Positions 10,405 through 18,232 of a stretch of 64,000 nucleotides of DNA are shown here, piece by piece (the first letter of the stretch is position 1; every line of letters begins with the position of its first letter). The notes below the pieces were generated by a model, which searched no databases, had not been told where the DNA came from, and saw only the letters and a list, made by a program, of their open reading frames with translations. The position numbers and the translations under genes were made by a program. This DNA is from Paenibacillus polymyxa (GTDB lineage: Bacteria > Bacillota > Bacilli > Paenibacillales > Paenibacillaceae): NCBI RefSeq assembly GCF_015710975.1, contig NZ_CP049783.1, positions 1,301,001 through 1,365,000 of the forward strand. Reading direction: 5' to 3'.

Positions 10405-11247
10405 ATGAACGAACATTTTTCAATTGGGGAAACTGCGAAGTTGAACAACATTTCTATTCAAACATTGCGATATTATGATAAGTTAGGTATTTTCAAACCG
10501 GATTATACTGATCCAGGTAATGGTTATAGATACTATCATATTAGTCAATTTTTTTATCTAGATATTATTAAATACTTAAAAAGCATACAAACTCCATTAG
10601 AAGAAATTAAGCGGATTATCCTAAATACCCCACAAGATATGTGGAACTTTTTGCAGCAGCAAGAGGCTGTAATTGAAAATGAGTTTAAAAAAATGCAGGA
10701 TGCAAAGTGCATATTGGAGAAGAAAAAACGTCAACTAAACGAACAGCTGGAAATATGCGGGAAAGAAAGAGGAGAAGTTTATTTTCGTAGTATAAAAGAA
10801 GAGAAGATTTTGATGATGCCTACACCATCTCTCACTCCTTTTAATGGTCGTCCAGGTCTATATGTTCGAAAGTTGGCTAACGTGTTAGAGGATAAAGGAT
10901 GTATAATTGACAATCAGTATGGATATATATTTAATTTGAAACCCTATAAAGATACTGACATTAATTATGAGTATATTTATACATCAGTATCTGAAGAAAG
11001 TTTAAACATAGAAGAACCAATGACCATAGGTACTATTACCTCAGGTGATTATGTTTGTATTGCGTTCGATTCGTCAGAGAATAATAATGACTATAACCAT
11101 TATTATCAAAAGCTCTATCATTATATTGTTTCAAATCATATTCAAATCGATGGAAAAGTATATGAAGTTTCTCTTCCTACAAACTATAGTTCATTAAAAG
11201 AAGAGACATTTCTTATAGAGTTGAGAGCAAAGAGAATAGACCAGTAA
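10405..11247 (+). CDS. MerR family regulator with GyrI-like effector domain
   Basis: 280 aa. The N-terminal winged helix is typical: FSIGETAKLNNISIQTLRYYD, DPGNGYRYYH, then a dimerisation coiled coil around residues 80-120. The C-terminal part (about 130-280) is a BmrR/GyrI-type ligand-binding domain (GTITSGDYVCIAF, YEVSLPTNYS). ATG is preceded by AGAAAGGAAT. The regulator lies between two promoters that carry identical 21-bp palindromes, and is the obvious activator of the NMO-arginase operon and of the SnoaL-like gene. Ligand unknown. The fragment at 6574-6966 is a relative. Confidence 0.9.
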   Translation: MNEHFSIGETAKLNNISIQTLRYYDKLGIFKPDYTDPGNGYRYYHISQFFYLDIIKYLKSIQTPLEEIKRIILNTPQDMWNFLQQQEAVIENEFKKMQDAKCILEKKKRQLNEQLEICGKERGEVYFRSIKEEKILMMPTPSLTPFNGRPGLYVRKLANVLEDKGCIIDNQYGYIFNLKPYKDTDINYEYIYTSVSEESLNIEEPMTIGTITSGDYVCIAFDSSENNNDYNHYYQKLYHYIVSNHIQIDGKVYEVSLPTNYSSLKEETFLIELRAKRIDQ

Positions 11248-11249
11248 AA

Positions 11250-11281
11250 AAGATCCTATAGTATATATAGGGTCTTTTTTC
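11250..11281 (+). terminator. Terminator after the MerR gene
   Basis: Arms AAGATCCTATA and TATAGGGTCTT (one G-T pair) followed by a T run, three bases after the stop codon. Confidence 0.8.
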
Positions 11282-11407
11282 TTGCGTTCTTTTTCATGAA
11301 GAAAAGTGAATAAGGAAAGAACTTTTTCGTTTATAAAGGTCTAATGTTGTATAATATCGCACAAATTAGAGGGACAATTTAACTTTTAAAATTCAAACAA
11401 AAATTAT

Positions 11408-11438
11408 TTGACCCTATTCTTACTATAGGGTTTATGAT
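11408..11438 (+). promoter_or_regulatory. MerR-type promoter and operator of the SnoaL-like gene
   Basis: -35 TTGACC (11408-11413), 19-bp spacer, -10 TATGAT (11433-11438). The spacer palindrome at 11411-11431 is the exact reverse complement of the one at 10195-10215, so both promoters have the same oriented sequence from -35 to -10. Confidence 0.87.
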
Positions 11439-11493
11439 TTGTTTCGTAGAGCGCTACTACTAAATTTGCAAAAAAATATTAGGAGGAACTATT

Positions 11494-11955
11494 TTGAATA
11501 CACTAGAGAATAACAAAGAGATTGTTCGAAAATTTATTACGGAGGCTTTACCAACTAACGATGTAGATTACGTTCGTCAAGTAGTCTCGAAAGATGCTGT
11601 TACACATAGAGCTGGTTTTGCGGCTCTTTATGAAGCTACTGGCGATGCAATTCCGAAAAAAGGGAATTTTTTAGAGTGGATGAAGGAAGGCTGGGCTGTA
11701 CTTCACGGTGCATTAAGTGACCAAAAAGTTGAAATGAAATATGTTGTTGCAGAAGGAAATAAGGTAATTGCACAGTTTCATTACTATGTAACACACAAAG
11801 GTACATTTGTTGGAATGCCTGCTACCAATAATCGTGTGGAGTGGGATGAAGTTGGTATCTTTGAATTTAATGATGATGGACAAATTACGGATATGTGGTA
11901 CATGTGTGAAGAAATCAAATTGGCAATGGAAGTAGGATTTAAACTAGACAAATAA
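11494..11955 (+). CDS. SnoaL-like ester cyclase family protein
   Basis: 153 aa with the NTF2-like SnoaL layout: NKEIVRKFITEALPTNDVDYV at the start, a central EWMKEGWAVLHGALSD helix, then strands KVEMKYVVAEGNKVIAQFHYY and GIFEFNDDGQITDMWY. Proteins of this type are cyclases, isomerases or small-ligand binders; the true substrate is unknown. The start TTG at 11494 follows AGGAGG. It stands as a single gene under a MerR-type promoter identical to that of the nitronate monooxygenase operon, so the three enzymes are probably induced together, perhaps against a nitro compound or a reactive carbonyl (inference). Confidence 0.8.
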   Translation: MNTLENNKEIVRKFITEALPTNDVDYVRQVVSKDAVTHRAGFAALYEATGDAIPKKGNFLEWMKEGWAVLHGALSDQKVEMKYVVAEGNKVIAQFHYYVTHKGTFVGMPATNNRVEWDEVGIFEFNDDGQITDMWYMCEEIKLAMEVGFKLDK

Positions 11956-12079
11956 AAAGTAATTCTGTTGTGTTATATTTTCGAAAATTCCCTGCTCTTA
12001 GTTCATTAATAAAAGGATCCTTTTCTTGTGTGACAAACGGAATGAGCTTTAATTTGAAGCCACTGTCAATCTTTTGTAT

Positions 12080-12125
12080 AACAAATAACCCCGCCGACCA
12101 GTTAAGGTTAGCGGGGGATTTGTTT
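12080..12125 (-). terminator. Terminator of the aloR1-aloP1 unit
   Basis: Hairpin with arms AACAAAT..CCCCGC and GCGGGG..ATTTGTT, directly after the peptide gene stop. The loop contains CCAGTTAAGGTTA, shared with the relic at about 4490. Confidence 0.75.
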
Positions 12126-12134
12126 TACTTAGAT

Positions 12135-12257
12135 TTAAGCTCCTCCAATGGTAACTTGAGGCTGGATACTATGGTGGTTAAAGGCTTGATCCGGCACAGT
12201 AACAATAAATAATAAAAAGCTAGCCGCAATGATCAGCAGTACCGTTTTTTTCAACAT
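12135..12257 (-). CDS. aloP: Candidate secreted signal peptide precursor (AloP-like), 40 aa
   Basis: ATG at 12257 lies inside the last codons of the receptor gene (38-nt overlap, +1 frame). The 40-residue product has Lys-Lys at residues 3-4, a hydrophobic core (about 5-21, VLLIIAASFLLFIVTV) and a C-terminal tail ending QVTIGGA, which is the layout of exported Phr/AimP-type pro-peptides. A hairpin terminator follows. A second receptor gene in the window has the same 38-nt overlap with a similar short gene (21693-21791). I infer that the C-terminal residues are cut out, re-imported and bound by the TPR receptor; the mature length is not visible. It is too short to be found by usual gene calling. 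Confidence 0.8.
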   Translation of the reverse strand: MLKKTVLLIIAASFLLFIVTVPDQAFNHHSIQPQVTIGGA

Positions 12258-13638
12258 TAGTCATCCACACCTTTTCAATAAGATTTAAAAAACTAGCTTT
12301 GGTTTCATGAGATGCATATTCCCGAAAATGCGAAAATAGCCCCATACAATTTATAAAGTAAGTCTCATTATTCAGTATATGATAACTTACCATTGAATAC
12401 ATCAAATGTTTAAAACCATCATTGTAGGAGCCTCGATGTAAATAATAATAAGCTAACTCGTAACCAAACCACGCAATATAGTCCGGTATCACTTGTTGTG
12501 TATACATATCATCGGATAGCGGATGTTCAGAAAACGAATTAATCTCCGATTCAAATCGTTTGAGTATATCGTCTACATCTATGCTATATTGGTTTGCGGC
12601 AATTATAACATTGAGCAGTTTTGATATCTTCTCGTTTTCGTTAGTCGCTGATGTCGCTACAATATATTCAACATAATCATGCAGCACATTTATATCACCT
12701 GATAAAAGTTTATATACGTAAGTATTACCTTCTGCCCAACTTTTGAACAAGCTAATCCAGTGCCGGGTATCTTCGTCAGTCTCCATTACCCAATCTAAAT
12801 TAGCGTAGGTGTATGTATAGTCTAGAGCTTGTTGATAATCGTCTTGGGCTTCACAGACGCTTGCACACAACAGGTCAGCATAGGAAATGTATACAAACAA
12901 TGGACGGCTTAGCTTATCAGTAAATTCAGTGTGTTCTCGACTGTTCTGTTGATGTTTCAGTGTATATTGGATTTCGGCTTTAGCTCTCATTTTCTTCGCC
13001 ATTTCGTCAACCTTGTCCCATTTACGCAAAGACCTGTACACGTTAGCTAAATCCTTCAATGCGTCAAGCTGGTCTATTTCATCAAGGCGCTCAACAAAAG
13101 CTTCAAACACTGCTGCTGCCCTGATATTACGGCTTTGGTCGTCTCCAACTTGAATCGTGAATATACGATATTGGCAGACTGCCAAACGTTCAGAATGTTG
13201 ATATTTCTCCGCTTCAGCTACCCCCTCATACAGCAACAATGCAGCCGCATGTCTTTCCTGCGACAACAATTCCTCTGCAATTTCAAATAGCTTGGGTGAA
13301 TACAGTAGATTATCCATGATAGCTCCCACTACTCGGCGGATCGCCTCCAGCTTGTCCAACTCCGCACATCGAAACAAAAGCGGCTCGATTCGCCTCATAT
13401 TGGGTGGATGATCGATGATGTAGTTTTCTATAAATAGATCATAAAAGTGACCTTCTGGTAAGCCCATAGCCTCAGTGATTAAATCAAGCTGGTTAACAGA
13501 CATGGACTTATTCCCTGTCACAATGGCGCTTACGATTCCCCTATTCATGCCTGCTACATGCCCAAACTGCGTTAGACTCATGCCCTCTTGTTGTAAATAT
13601 CTATCTAATTCCGCTCGAATCGTAGGTGTATGCTTCAT
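12220..13638 (-). CDS. aloR: HTH/TPR peptide receptor (RRNPP type, AloR-like), copy 1
   Basis: 472 aa. Residues about 8-65 form an XRE/Cro-type helix-turn-helix (LTQFGHVAGMNRGIVSAIV). The rest is helical repeats of TPR type (LEAIRRVVGAIMD, AAALLLYEGVAEAEK, DALKDLANVYRSLRKW). This is the architecture of peptide-binding regulators such as Rap, PlcR, NprR and the phage AimR; the Paenibacillus Alo systems are the closest known match. The peptide gene begins inside its 3' end. The first about 170 codons and the promoter are almost identical in DNA to copy 2, while the peptide-binding part differs. Target genes are unknown; the secreted-protein genes downstream of the terminase relics are possible candidates. 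Confidence 0.85.
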   Translation of the reverse strand: MKHTPTIRAELDRYLQQEGMSLTQFGHVAGMNRGIVSAIVTGNKSMSVNQLDLITEAMGLPEGHFYDLFIENYIIDHPPNMRRIEPLLFRCAELDKLEAIRRVVGAIMDNLLYSPKLFEIAEELLSQERHAAALLLYEGVAEAEKYQHSERLAVCQYRIFTIQVGDDQSRNIRAAAVFEAFVERLDEIDQLDALKDLANVYRSLRKWDKVDEMAKKMRAKAEIQYTLKHQQNSREHTEFTDKLSRPLFVYISYADLLCASVCEAQDDYQQALDYTYTYANLDWVMETDEDTRHWISLFKSWAEGNTYVYKLLSGDINVLHDYVEYIVATSATNENEKISKLLNVIIAANQYSIDVDDILKRFESEINSFSEHPLSDDMYTQQVIPDYIAWFGYELAYYYLHRGSYNDGFKHLMYSMVSYHILNNETYFINCMGLFSHFREYASHETKASFLNLIEKVWMTNVEKNGTADHCG

Positions 13639-13738
13639 GACATAGCCACCCTTCGCATAGAAATCCCAGTATTTTATAATAATTTACTATTTTTGCCCAT
13701 CAATTAACCAGTTGTCAATATCTTTTTTTGCGAATTAT
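13130..13738 (-). repeat. Near-identical block shared by the two receptor genes (copy 1)
   Basis: About 609 bp covering the promoter, start and first about 170 codons of the receptor match 22664-23273 with only a few base differences. Identity ends abruptly at both sides: inside the coding region at CGGCTTTGG and upstream at GCGAATTATGTA. On the upstream side it cuts directly into the terminase large-subunit gene. Confidence 0.85.
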
Positions 13739-14381
13739 GTATAGCTGCCAGTAGGGACAATAGATGCCTCTTTTTCTTCTTGGCAGGCCAGAATGCCACT
13801 TCTGAAGCATGCAGGTAATGGATGGTGTCCGAACGGGCAAGCACCCGGCTTTCTGCAGTCTGTACAGTGATCTTCGATTTGAGCCCCGGATTCATCCGGC
13901 GGTCCGCTGTCCGAATCGTTGGATTTTCAAAGGTGAGTTTTTTAGCATTGTTCTTTCGGCTCATTGGTTTGATGATTGCCGGCACCTTTTCATAATAGAA
14001 CTGGAACATATCGTACAAGTTGCTGGAGGCATCAGAAGACTGCGCAACGATAAATGCGTTCTTGGCTTCTTGGAGTGAAGTGAAATAATAGATCAGCGCT
14101 TCCGTGACAGTGGAAAAACCCATCTGCCGGGCTTTAAGAATGATAATACGGACAGGCTTGCCAGCTTCGATCTGCCTAAATACTTCACGTACAAATGTCC
14201 GTTGAGCATCATTGAGCGTCAGCGGCATAATGCGGCCGCTCTTCGTCTTGATCTTGAGCATGCGCCAGCAGAATTGTTCAAAGTCGGCTAGGATTCCCTT
14301 TAGCTCGTCGAGTTTTTCAGGCCGATCCCTTAGCCGCCGCTTGGCTCGTTTTCGATGCTCCTTAGCAAGAGTAATTACCAT
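13730..14381 (-). pseudogene. terL: Phage terminase large subunit, N-terminal fragment
   Basis: About 215 of the usual 450-550 residues remain. Seen: FCWRMLKIKTKSGRIMPL, a P-loop-like IILKARQMGFSTVTEAL (Walker A of TerL) near residue 80, IVAQSSDASSNLYDMF, and a Walker B-like region IHYLHASEVAFW near 185. The nuclease domain is lost. The last 8-10 codons of the open frame already lie in the receptor-gene promoter block that begins at 13738, so that block replaced the rest of the gene. It overlaps the end of the broken terS by 7 nt, the usual terS-terL arrangement. Confidence 0.85.
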
Positions 14382-15221
14382 TCGTCGTCATCTTCCTCAT
14401 CGTCTTCATCGCCTTCATTCCCTTCCGCGCCCCCATAGCCTAACAACTTGCGTTTATCCAATTCCAGCCGTTCACGAGCAATCTCCAGCTTTTCTTCCAC
14501 CTGCTGCAAGCTGGCAATAAGGTTAATAACCCGAAGCTTTTTATCACAGGTTTTAACCAATGCCTCTTCCTGTTTCAAAATCTTATCCAGCTTGGAAGTA
14601 GTGACGGTCGTAATTTCCGCGACCTTCATCCCTTCAGTTTCAACAGACAGATTGATCTGCTTCCCTGTTTTCGGGCTAGTGTAAGGAACCTTGTCTTTAC
14701 GCTGGTGTAACTCCTGTTTGATCTTCTTTTCCTCGTCGGTCAGACCTTACTTAACCCGGCGCATGTGCCGTCGCTCTTGGATAGACAGCATAATAAGCTG
14801 CTCGTTGAGTTGCACCAAAGGAGAAGTATCAATTTGAACAAACATGTCCTGTTCTTCTGGCTCCAACGTGTCCAGAAATATGGTTTCATACATCCCTGTC
14901 TTGAGGGCCTTCTGTTGCGATATGGACCGCCCGGCCCACCACTATTCCATTTTGCGTTTTGGTTACCTGGGGAGCACCGCCACGATTGCCGACAGCGTTT
15001 TTGTTCCCTTTGGGCGCTCCTCGTTTGGTAACGTTACTTTTGGATTCATTGGTAACGTTACTATTCAGATCGTCTGCCCATTTGTCCTGTGACTTCCATT
15101 TCCGGACCTGAGTCTCTCCAACAGAAAGAGCGGCGGCGATGTCTTTTAGCTTCATCGCTCCGCCGCTCTCCAGCCGCATCTGTTTTGCCTTTTTCCGCTC
15201 AGGACTTCGCTCTCTTGCCAT
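14375..15221 (-). pseudogene. terS: Phage terminase small subunit, disrupted
   Basis: Reading across frames rebuilds a typical small subunit. It starts MARERSPERKKAKQMRLESG at 15221 with a DNA-binding KLKDIAAALSVGETQVRKWK helix-turn-helix, then KRGAPKGNKNAVGNRGGAP. A frameshift near 14960 and another near 14905 lead to KTGMYETIFLDTLEPEEQ, and a TAA at about 14746 interrupts GLTDEEKKIKQELHQRKD. The frame continues through SKLDKILKQEEALVKTCDK to an acidic end (DEDDEEDDDEW) at 14375. Three lesions show the gene is dead. The start of the same gene recurs at 4546-4612. Confidence 0.85.
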
Positions 15222-15287
15222 GCTACACAATCACCACCCCCAACAAAAAAAGCGAGCCTCATTGGCTCGCTCTCCCAGCAATTATAT

Positions 15288-15794
15288 TTAAAAATCCGTA
15301 TTAGTACTAGTCCGAACTCCAAGCTTTCCAGACATGGGACCAGAACCACTACTTAAACTAACATAAAATTTCCCTGCGGACCACGCCTTGCTTGAATTTA
15401 ATAGTTCATCGAATGTTTTACCCGGTTTTACCGTTCCACTGTACTTTTCCGCACCAGACGCACTTCCCTGATTTACGGTAAAGGATATAGTAGTGTTTCC
15501 TGTATTTCTCAAGTACAATCTTACATATCCATATCCTGGTTTAATATCAAAATCAGCAGAATCATTAAATCCAGCTACTGGACGATCGACAATTTGTCCA
15601 TCAGTAGCTTGTGGAGTAATGACATGGTCGCCAGTAGTTGATTTGCCAGCATTTTTGGTCGCAATACTGGATGTATTCGCAGAATCAGGCGCATCTGATC
15701 TTGCAAAGATCGCACTCGGCACGACAACAGCCCCCAACAAACTAATAGATAAGGCTAATGGAAAAAATATTTTTTTCTTTTTTACCAATTTCAT
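15288..15794 (-). CDS. Secreted protein of unknown function, family member A (168 aa)
   Basis: Signal peptide: basic MKLVKKKK start, hydrophobic ALSISLLGAVVVP and a likely cut near AIFARS. The mature part is Ser/Thr/Asn-rich then has one domain starting ADFDIKPGYGYVRLYLRNTG, followed by strands ISFTVNQG and KFYVSLSSGSG, which look like a beta sandwich. The signal and linker are almost identical to member B 30 bp upstream, and the PGYG..VR/K..L..N motif is shared with members B and C. I do not recognise the family. A ribosome binding site-like GGAG precedes the start. Confidence 0.65.
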   Translation of the reverse strand: MKLVKKKKIFFPLALSISLLGAVVVPSAIFARSDAPDSANTSSIATKNAGKSTTGDHVITPQATDGQIVDRPVAGFNDSADFDIKPGYGYVRLYLRNTGNTTISFTVNQGSASGAEKYSGTVKPGKTFDELLNSSKAWSAGKFYVSLSSGSGPMSGKLGVRTSTNTDF

Positions 15795-15824
15795 TACTCC
15801 TTTGAGTTAAAAATAATTCACAAG

Positions 15825-16673
15825 CTATTGTACATCCGCAGGCTGTGTACCAACGACTCCCCAAACATGTCCATCTACTTTATAATCGGCACCACGCCAT
15901 TGAAGTATGTAATGTCCAGAACGCATACCAGATGAGTAGCCTTCATCTGTGCTTCTCCAAATAACTGTGTCATGAGGAGCAATTGGTAAAGCACTGATGT
16001 ATTCTTTGTTCGAACCGTCGTGTGTCAAACTAACTTTGACTGGATGATCTGAATAGTTCTTTATACTGAGTTTGACATGTCCATGCCCCTTAGGGATATC
16101 AAAGGAAGTTGCTACGGTAGCACCTCCGCTTATTCTGACATCAATAACACCAATACCCCTTTGAGACGTTACTTTGGCAGAATTAGTTCCTGACACACCC
16201 CATGCTGTGACATGCACAATATCGCCGTTAGCTCTCCATTGTATTTCATAATTTCCTGAGCGCAGCCCTTGTGGAAAAGAATTTACACTATCCCAGAGCA
16301 ATTTTTTATGAGCGCCAATAGTCTTAACAATATATTGTTTTCCACTGTCTGTATGCACCAGGCTAAAGGTGATGGTTGAATCGCCTCTATTTTTAGCAAA
16401 AATTTTAAGATGCCCGTATCGCGGATCTAATACAAAACGTGATACGGGGTCCTTTTTGTCGAAAATGTCATCAAAAACATCTCTTGATTTTTGAGGAGTT
16501 ATGACTTGGTCACTAATAGCAGATTTATCATTTTTGATCGCAATACTGGATGTATTTGCAGAATCAGATGCATCTGAACTTGCACAAAACACACTCGGCA
16601 CAACAACAGCCCCCAACAAACTAATAGATAAGGCTGATGAAAAAAATATTTTATTCTTTTTCACAAATATCAT
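15825..16673 (-). CDS. Secreted protein of unknown function, family member B (282 aa, two domains)
   Basis: Signal peptide MIFVKKNKIFFSSALSIS with cut near VFCAS. Two tandem copies of one roughly 110-residue domain follow: the first from FVLDPRYGHLKIFAKNRGD to GNYEIQWRANGDIVHVTAWG, the second from FDIPKGHGHVKLSIKNYSD to GHYILQWRGADYKVDGHVWG. Each copy ends in the QWR..W-G signature. The second copy carries the same S-G-M-R-S-G-x-Y turn as member C. The gene lies between members A and C on the same strand, 30 bp from A. Domain duplication inside the gene and gene duplication around it suggest recent expansion. Function unknown; an extracellular carbohydrate- or toxin-like beta sandwich is only a guess. 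Confidence 0.65.
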   Translation of the reverse strand: MIFVKKNKIFFSSALSISLLGAVVVPSVFCASSDASDSANTSSIAIKNDKSAISDQVITPQKSRDVFDDIFDKKDPVSRFVLDPRYGHLKIFAKNRGDSTITFSLVHTDSGKQYIVKTIGAHKKLLWDSVNSFPQGLRSGNYEIQWRANGDIVHVTAWGVSGTNSAKVTSQRGIGVIDVRISGGATVATSFDIPKGHGHVKLSIKNYSDHPVKVSLTHDGSNKEYISALPIAPHDTVIWRSTDEGYSSGMRSGHYILQWRGADYKVDGHVWGVVGTQPADVQ

Positions 16674-16822
16674 TTCCCCTTTGAGTTATAAACGAAGCAA
16701 GGAAAGCTTCAAACCGAATGGCCTGAAGCTCTCCTCGCTTCGTTCCAGTATAATTAAAAACTTCTCCAATCAAGCTAGCTACCAGTTAGCTTTTTTATAC
16801 AAAACTTTATAGCTTGGTTTAA

Positions 16823-17323
16823 TTAAAGTTCATCTGGGCTGTTGGCTGATATACCCCATGCTGTGGCGTCTACATAAGCTCCGCCTGCACGCCACTGTAT
16901 TTCATAGTCTCCTGAGCGCATTCCGTTTGAAAAGCTATCCTTGCTATACCAAGTAAATGGTTCACCAGCACCCACATACTTGGTAAGTAAATAATCTCCA
17001 CTATTGACATGCTTTAAGGTAAACGTAAGCGTCGCCTTGGTGCTGTTTTTTACACGAATCTTAACATGACCATATCCAGGAGATACGGAGAACTCTGTTA
17101 ATGGTGACTTGCCGTCAAGGACCACATTAAAAAGGTCTTTTGTTCTAAAAAGACCTATATCATGATTGCCAGGTGTTTTTACCTCATCTTTGGTCCCGTA
17201 AGTCGACGTATTTGCGGAAGTACTTACAGCATTGGAATCCGCAAAAATTGCATTGGGTACGGCAACAGCCCCGCCAATAATACCTAAAGCTAGGGCTGAT
17301 GCAATTAAATGTTTCTTCTTCAA
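16823..17323 (-). CDS. Secreted protein of unknown function, family member C (166 aa)
   Basis: Signal peptide MKKKHLIASALALGIIGG with probable cut after IFA. A Ser/Thr-rich linker precedes one domain: FSVSPGYGHVKIRVKNSTK, LTFTLKHVNSGDYLLTKYVG, then SNGMRSGDYEIQWRAGG and a W-G end (ATAWGISA). It is the cleanest single-domain member of the group. GGAGGAATAAG precedes the start. The last 30 bases of the gene region are repeated at 4742-4771, showing that another copy once stood there. Rapid copy-number change next to a quorum-sensing pair makes an exported effector plausible, but nothing in the sequence proves it. Confidence 0.68.
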   Translation of the reverse strand: MKKKHLIASALALGIIGGAVAVPNAIFADSNAVSTSANTSTYGTKDEVKTPGNHDIGLFRTKDLFNVVLDGKSPLTEFSVSPGYGHVKIRVKNSTKATLTFTLKHVNSGDYLLTKYVGAGEPFTWYSKDSFSNGMRSGDYEIQWRAGGAYVDATAWGISANSPDEL

Positions 17324-18180
17324 AGCTTATTCCTCCTATATTTGTATATTTAACTACCTCCTCATCCTACTAAAAGATTCCATGTTTTTAATTCTTCTTA
17401 CAATATAATCATATTATTGTTTAATAAATCCATATTTATGAACCAACTAGCAAGACTATTATGTGCTTTTACAGCTCATCCTTTTGAAGCTTTATATCCA
17501 ACTCAATCAGACGATCTAAGTCCTGGACCGTCTGCATTTTCATATTTCCAGCCTACAGATCTTTGACCCACTGGGTGATAGCTGCGCTAATCTTAGCGCC
17601 GCAGCAAGTATGCTGCTCGCATCAGTGATTGCATTTTCACCACTAGTTATTTTTACGATTGTTGCACTTGTGTATTTATTAGCAATAATGCTTGGTGCGA
17701 CACACTTTCGGTATTCATCCCATAAGAGAATGTTAGAAGAATGCTCGCTCCAACAAAAAAGCGCGACCTCCAAAAAGCTTGGAGGCCGCGCTGTGCTTGA
17801 GTTTTATAAGATGCTGGTGAAGGGAATTGAACCCCCGGCCTACGCATTACGAGTGCGTTGAAATAAAGTTTTGATGGGTTTTACAAAGCTCCTATAGCCT
17901 GTCCAACAATAAATAGGGTTCCGTCAGGTATTACAGATATCCGTATTTCGGTAGAAGATTTGGTAGAAGTAAATAATTGAGGCAACAAGTACAAGGCAGA
18001 TGCCTTAATGGTCTCAAGTCCCTCCGTCTCATCTCCAGATCCTTCATAGCAGCATCCTACGGTCGCCTGCTGAAAACTGTAGACTGAACCGCGACGTTAA
18101 GCTATACCAGCTAATAGCTTGTCAAGATTACCAGTAAAGTGATTCTAAATCATGTGGTATAGTTAAAATGAGCATGCCAA
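17324..18180. other. Intergenic stretch with phage-like gene end and att copy 2
   Basis: No complete gene. On the minus strand a frame near 17585-17640 ends ISAAITQWVKDL, which could be the end of a small phage (holin-like) gene, followed by a short frame MKMQTVQDLDRLIELD. The att copy lies at 17695-17950. The remainder (17950-18180) shows no gene. Confidence 0.4.
17695..17950. repeat. att copy 2: tRNA-Thr 3' half with flanks
   Basis: 17812-17860 is identical to the 3' half of the tRNA-Thr at 25304-25375 and the flanks match copy 1 (6317-6573) on both sides, including a duplicated tRNA terminator with arms CCTCCAA and TTGGAGG. The tRNA 5' half is missing. Confidence 0.78.
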
Positions 18181-18217
18181 ATAACCCTCCAATTTCCGTT
18201 GTGTCTTGGAAGGTTAT
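18181..18217 (-). terminator. Hairpin downstream of the IS110 transposase
   Basis: Arms ATAACCcTCCAA and TTGGAaGGTTAT lie 16 bp past the transposase stop. Could be a terminator or part of the element's end; the T tract is weak. Confidence 0.45.
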
Positions 18218-18232
18218 GCCAATGATAATCTT

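Noticed and set aside
17610..17861. 83-aa membrane-like frame running through att copy 2
   Set aside because: It translates the tRNA remnant and its terminator; a similar frame at 25222-25689 does the same.
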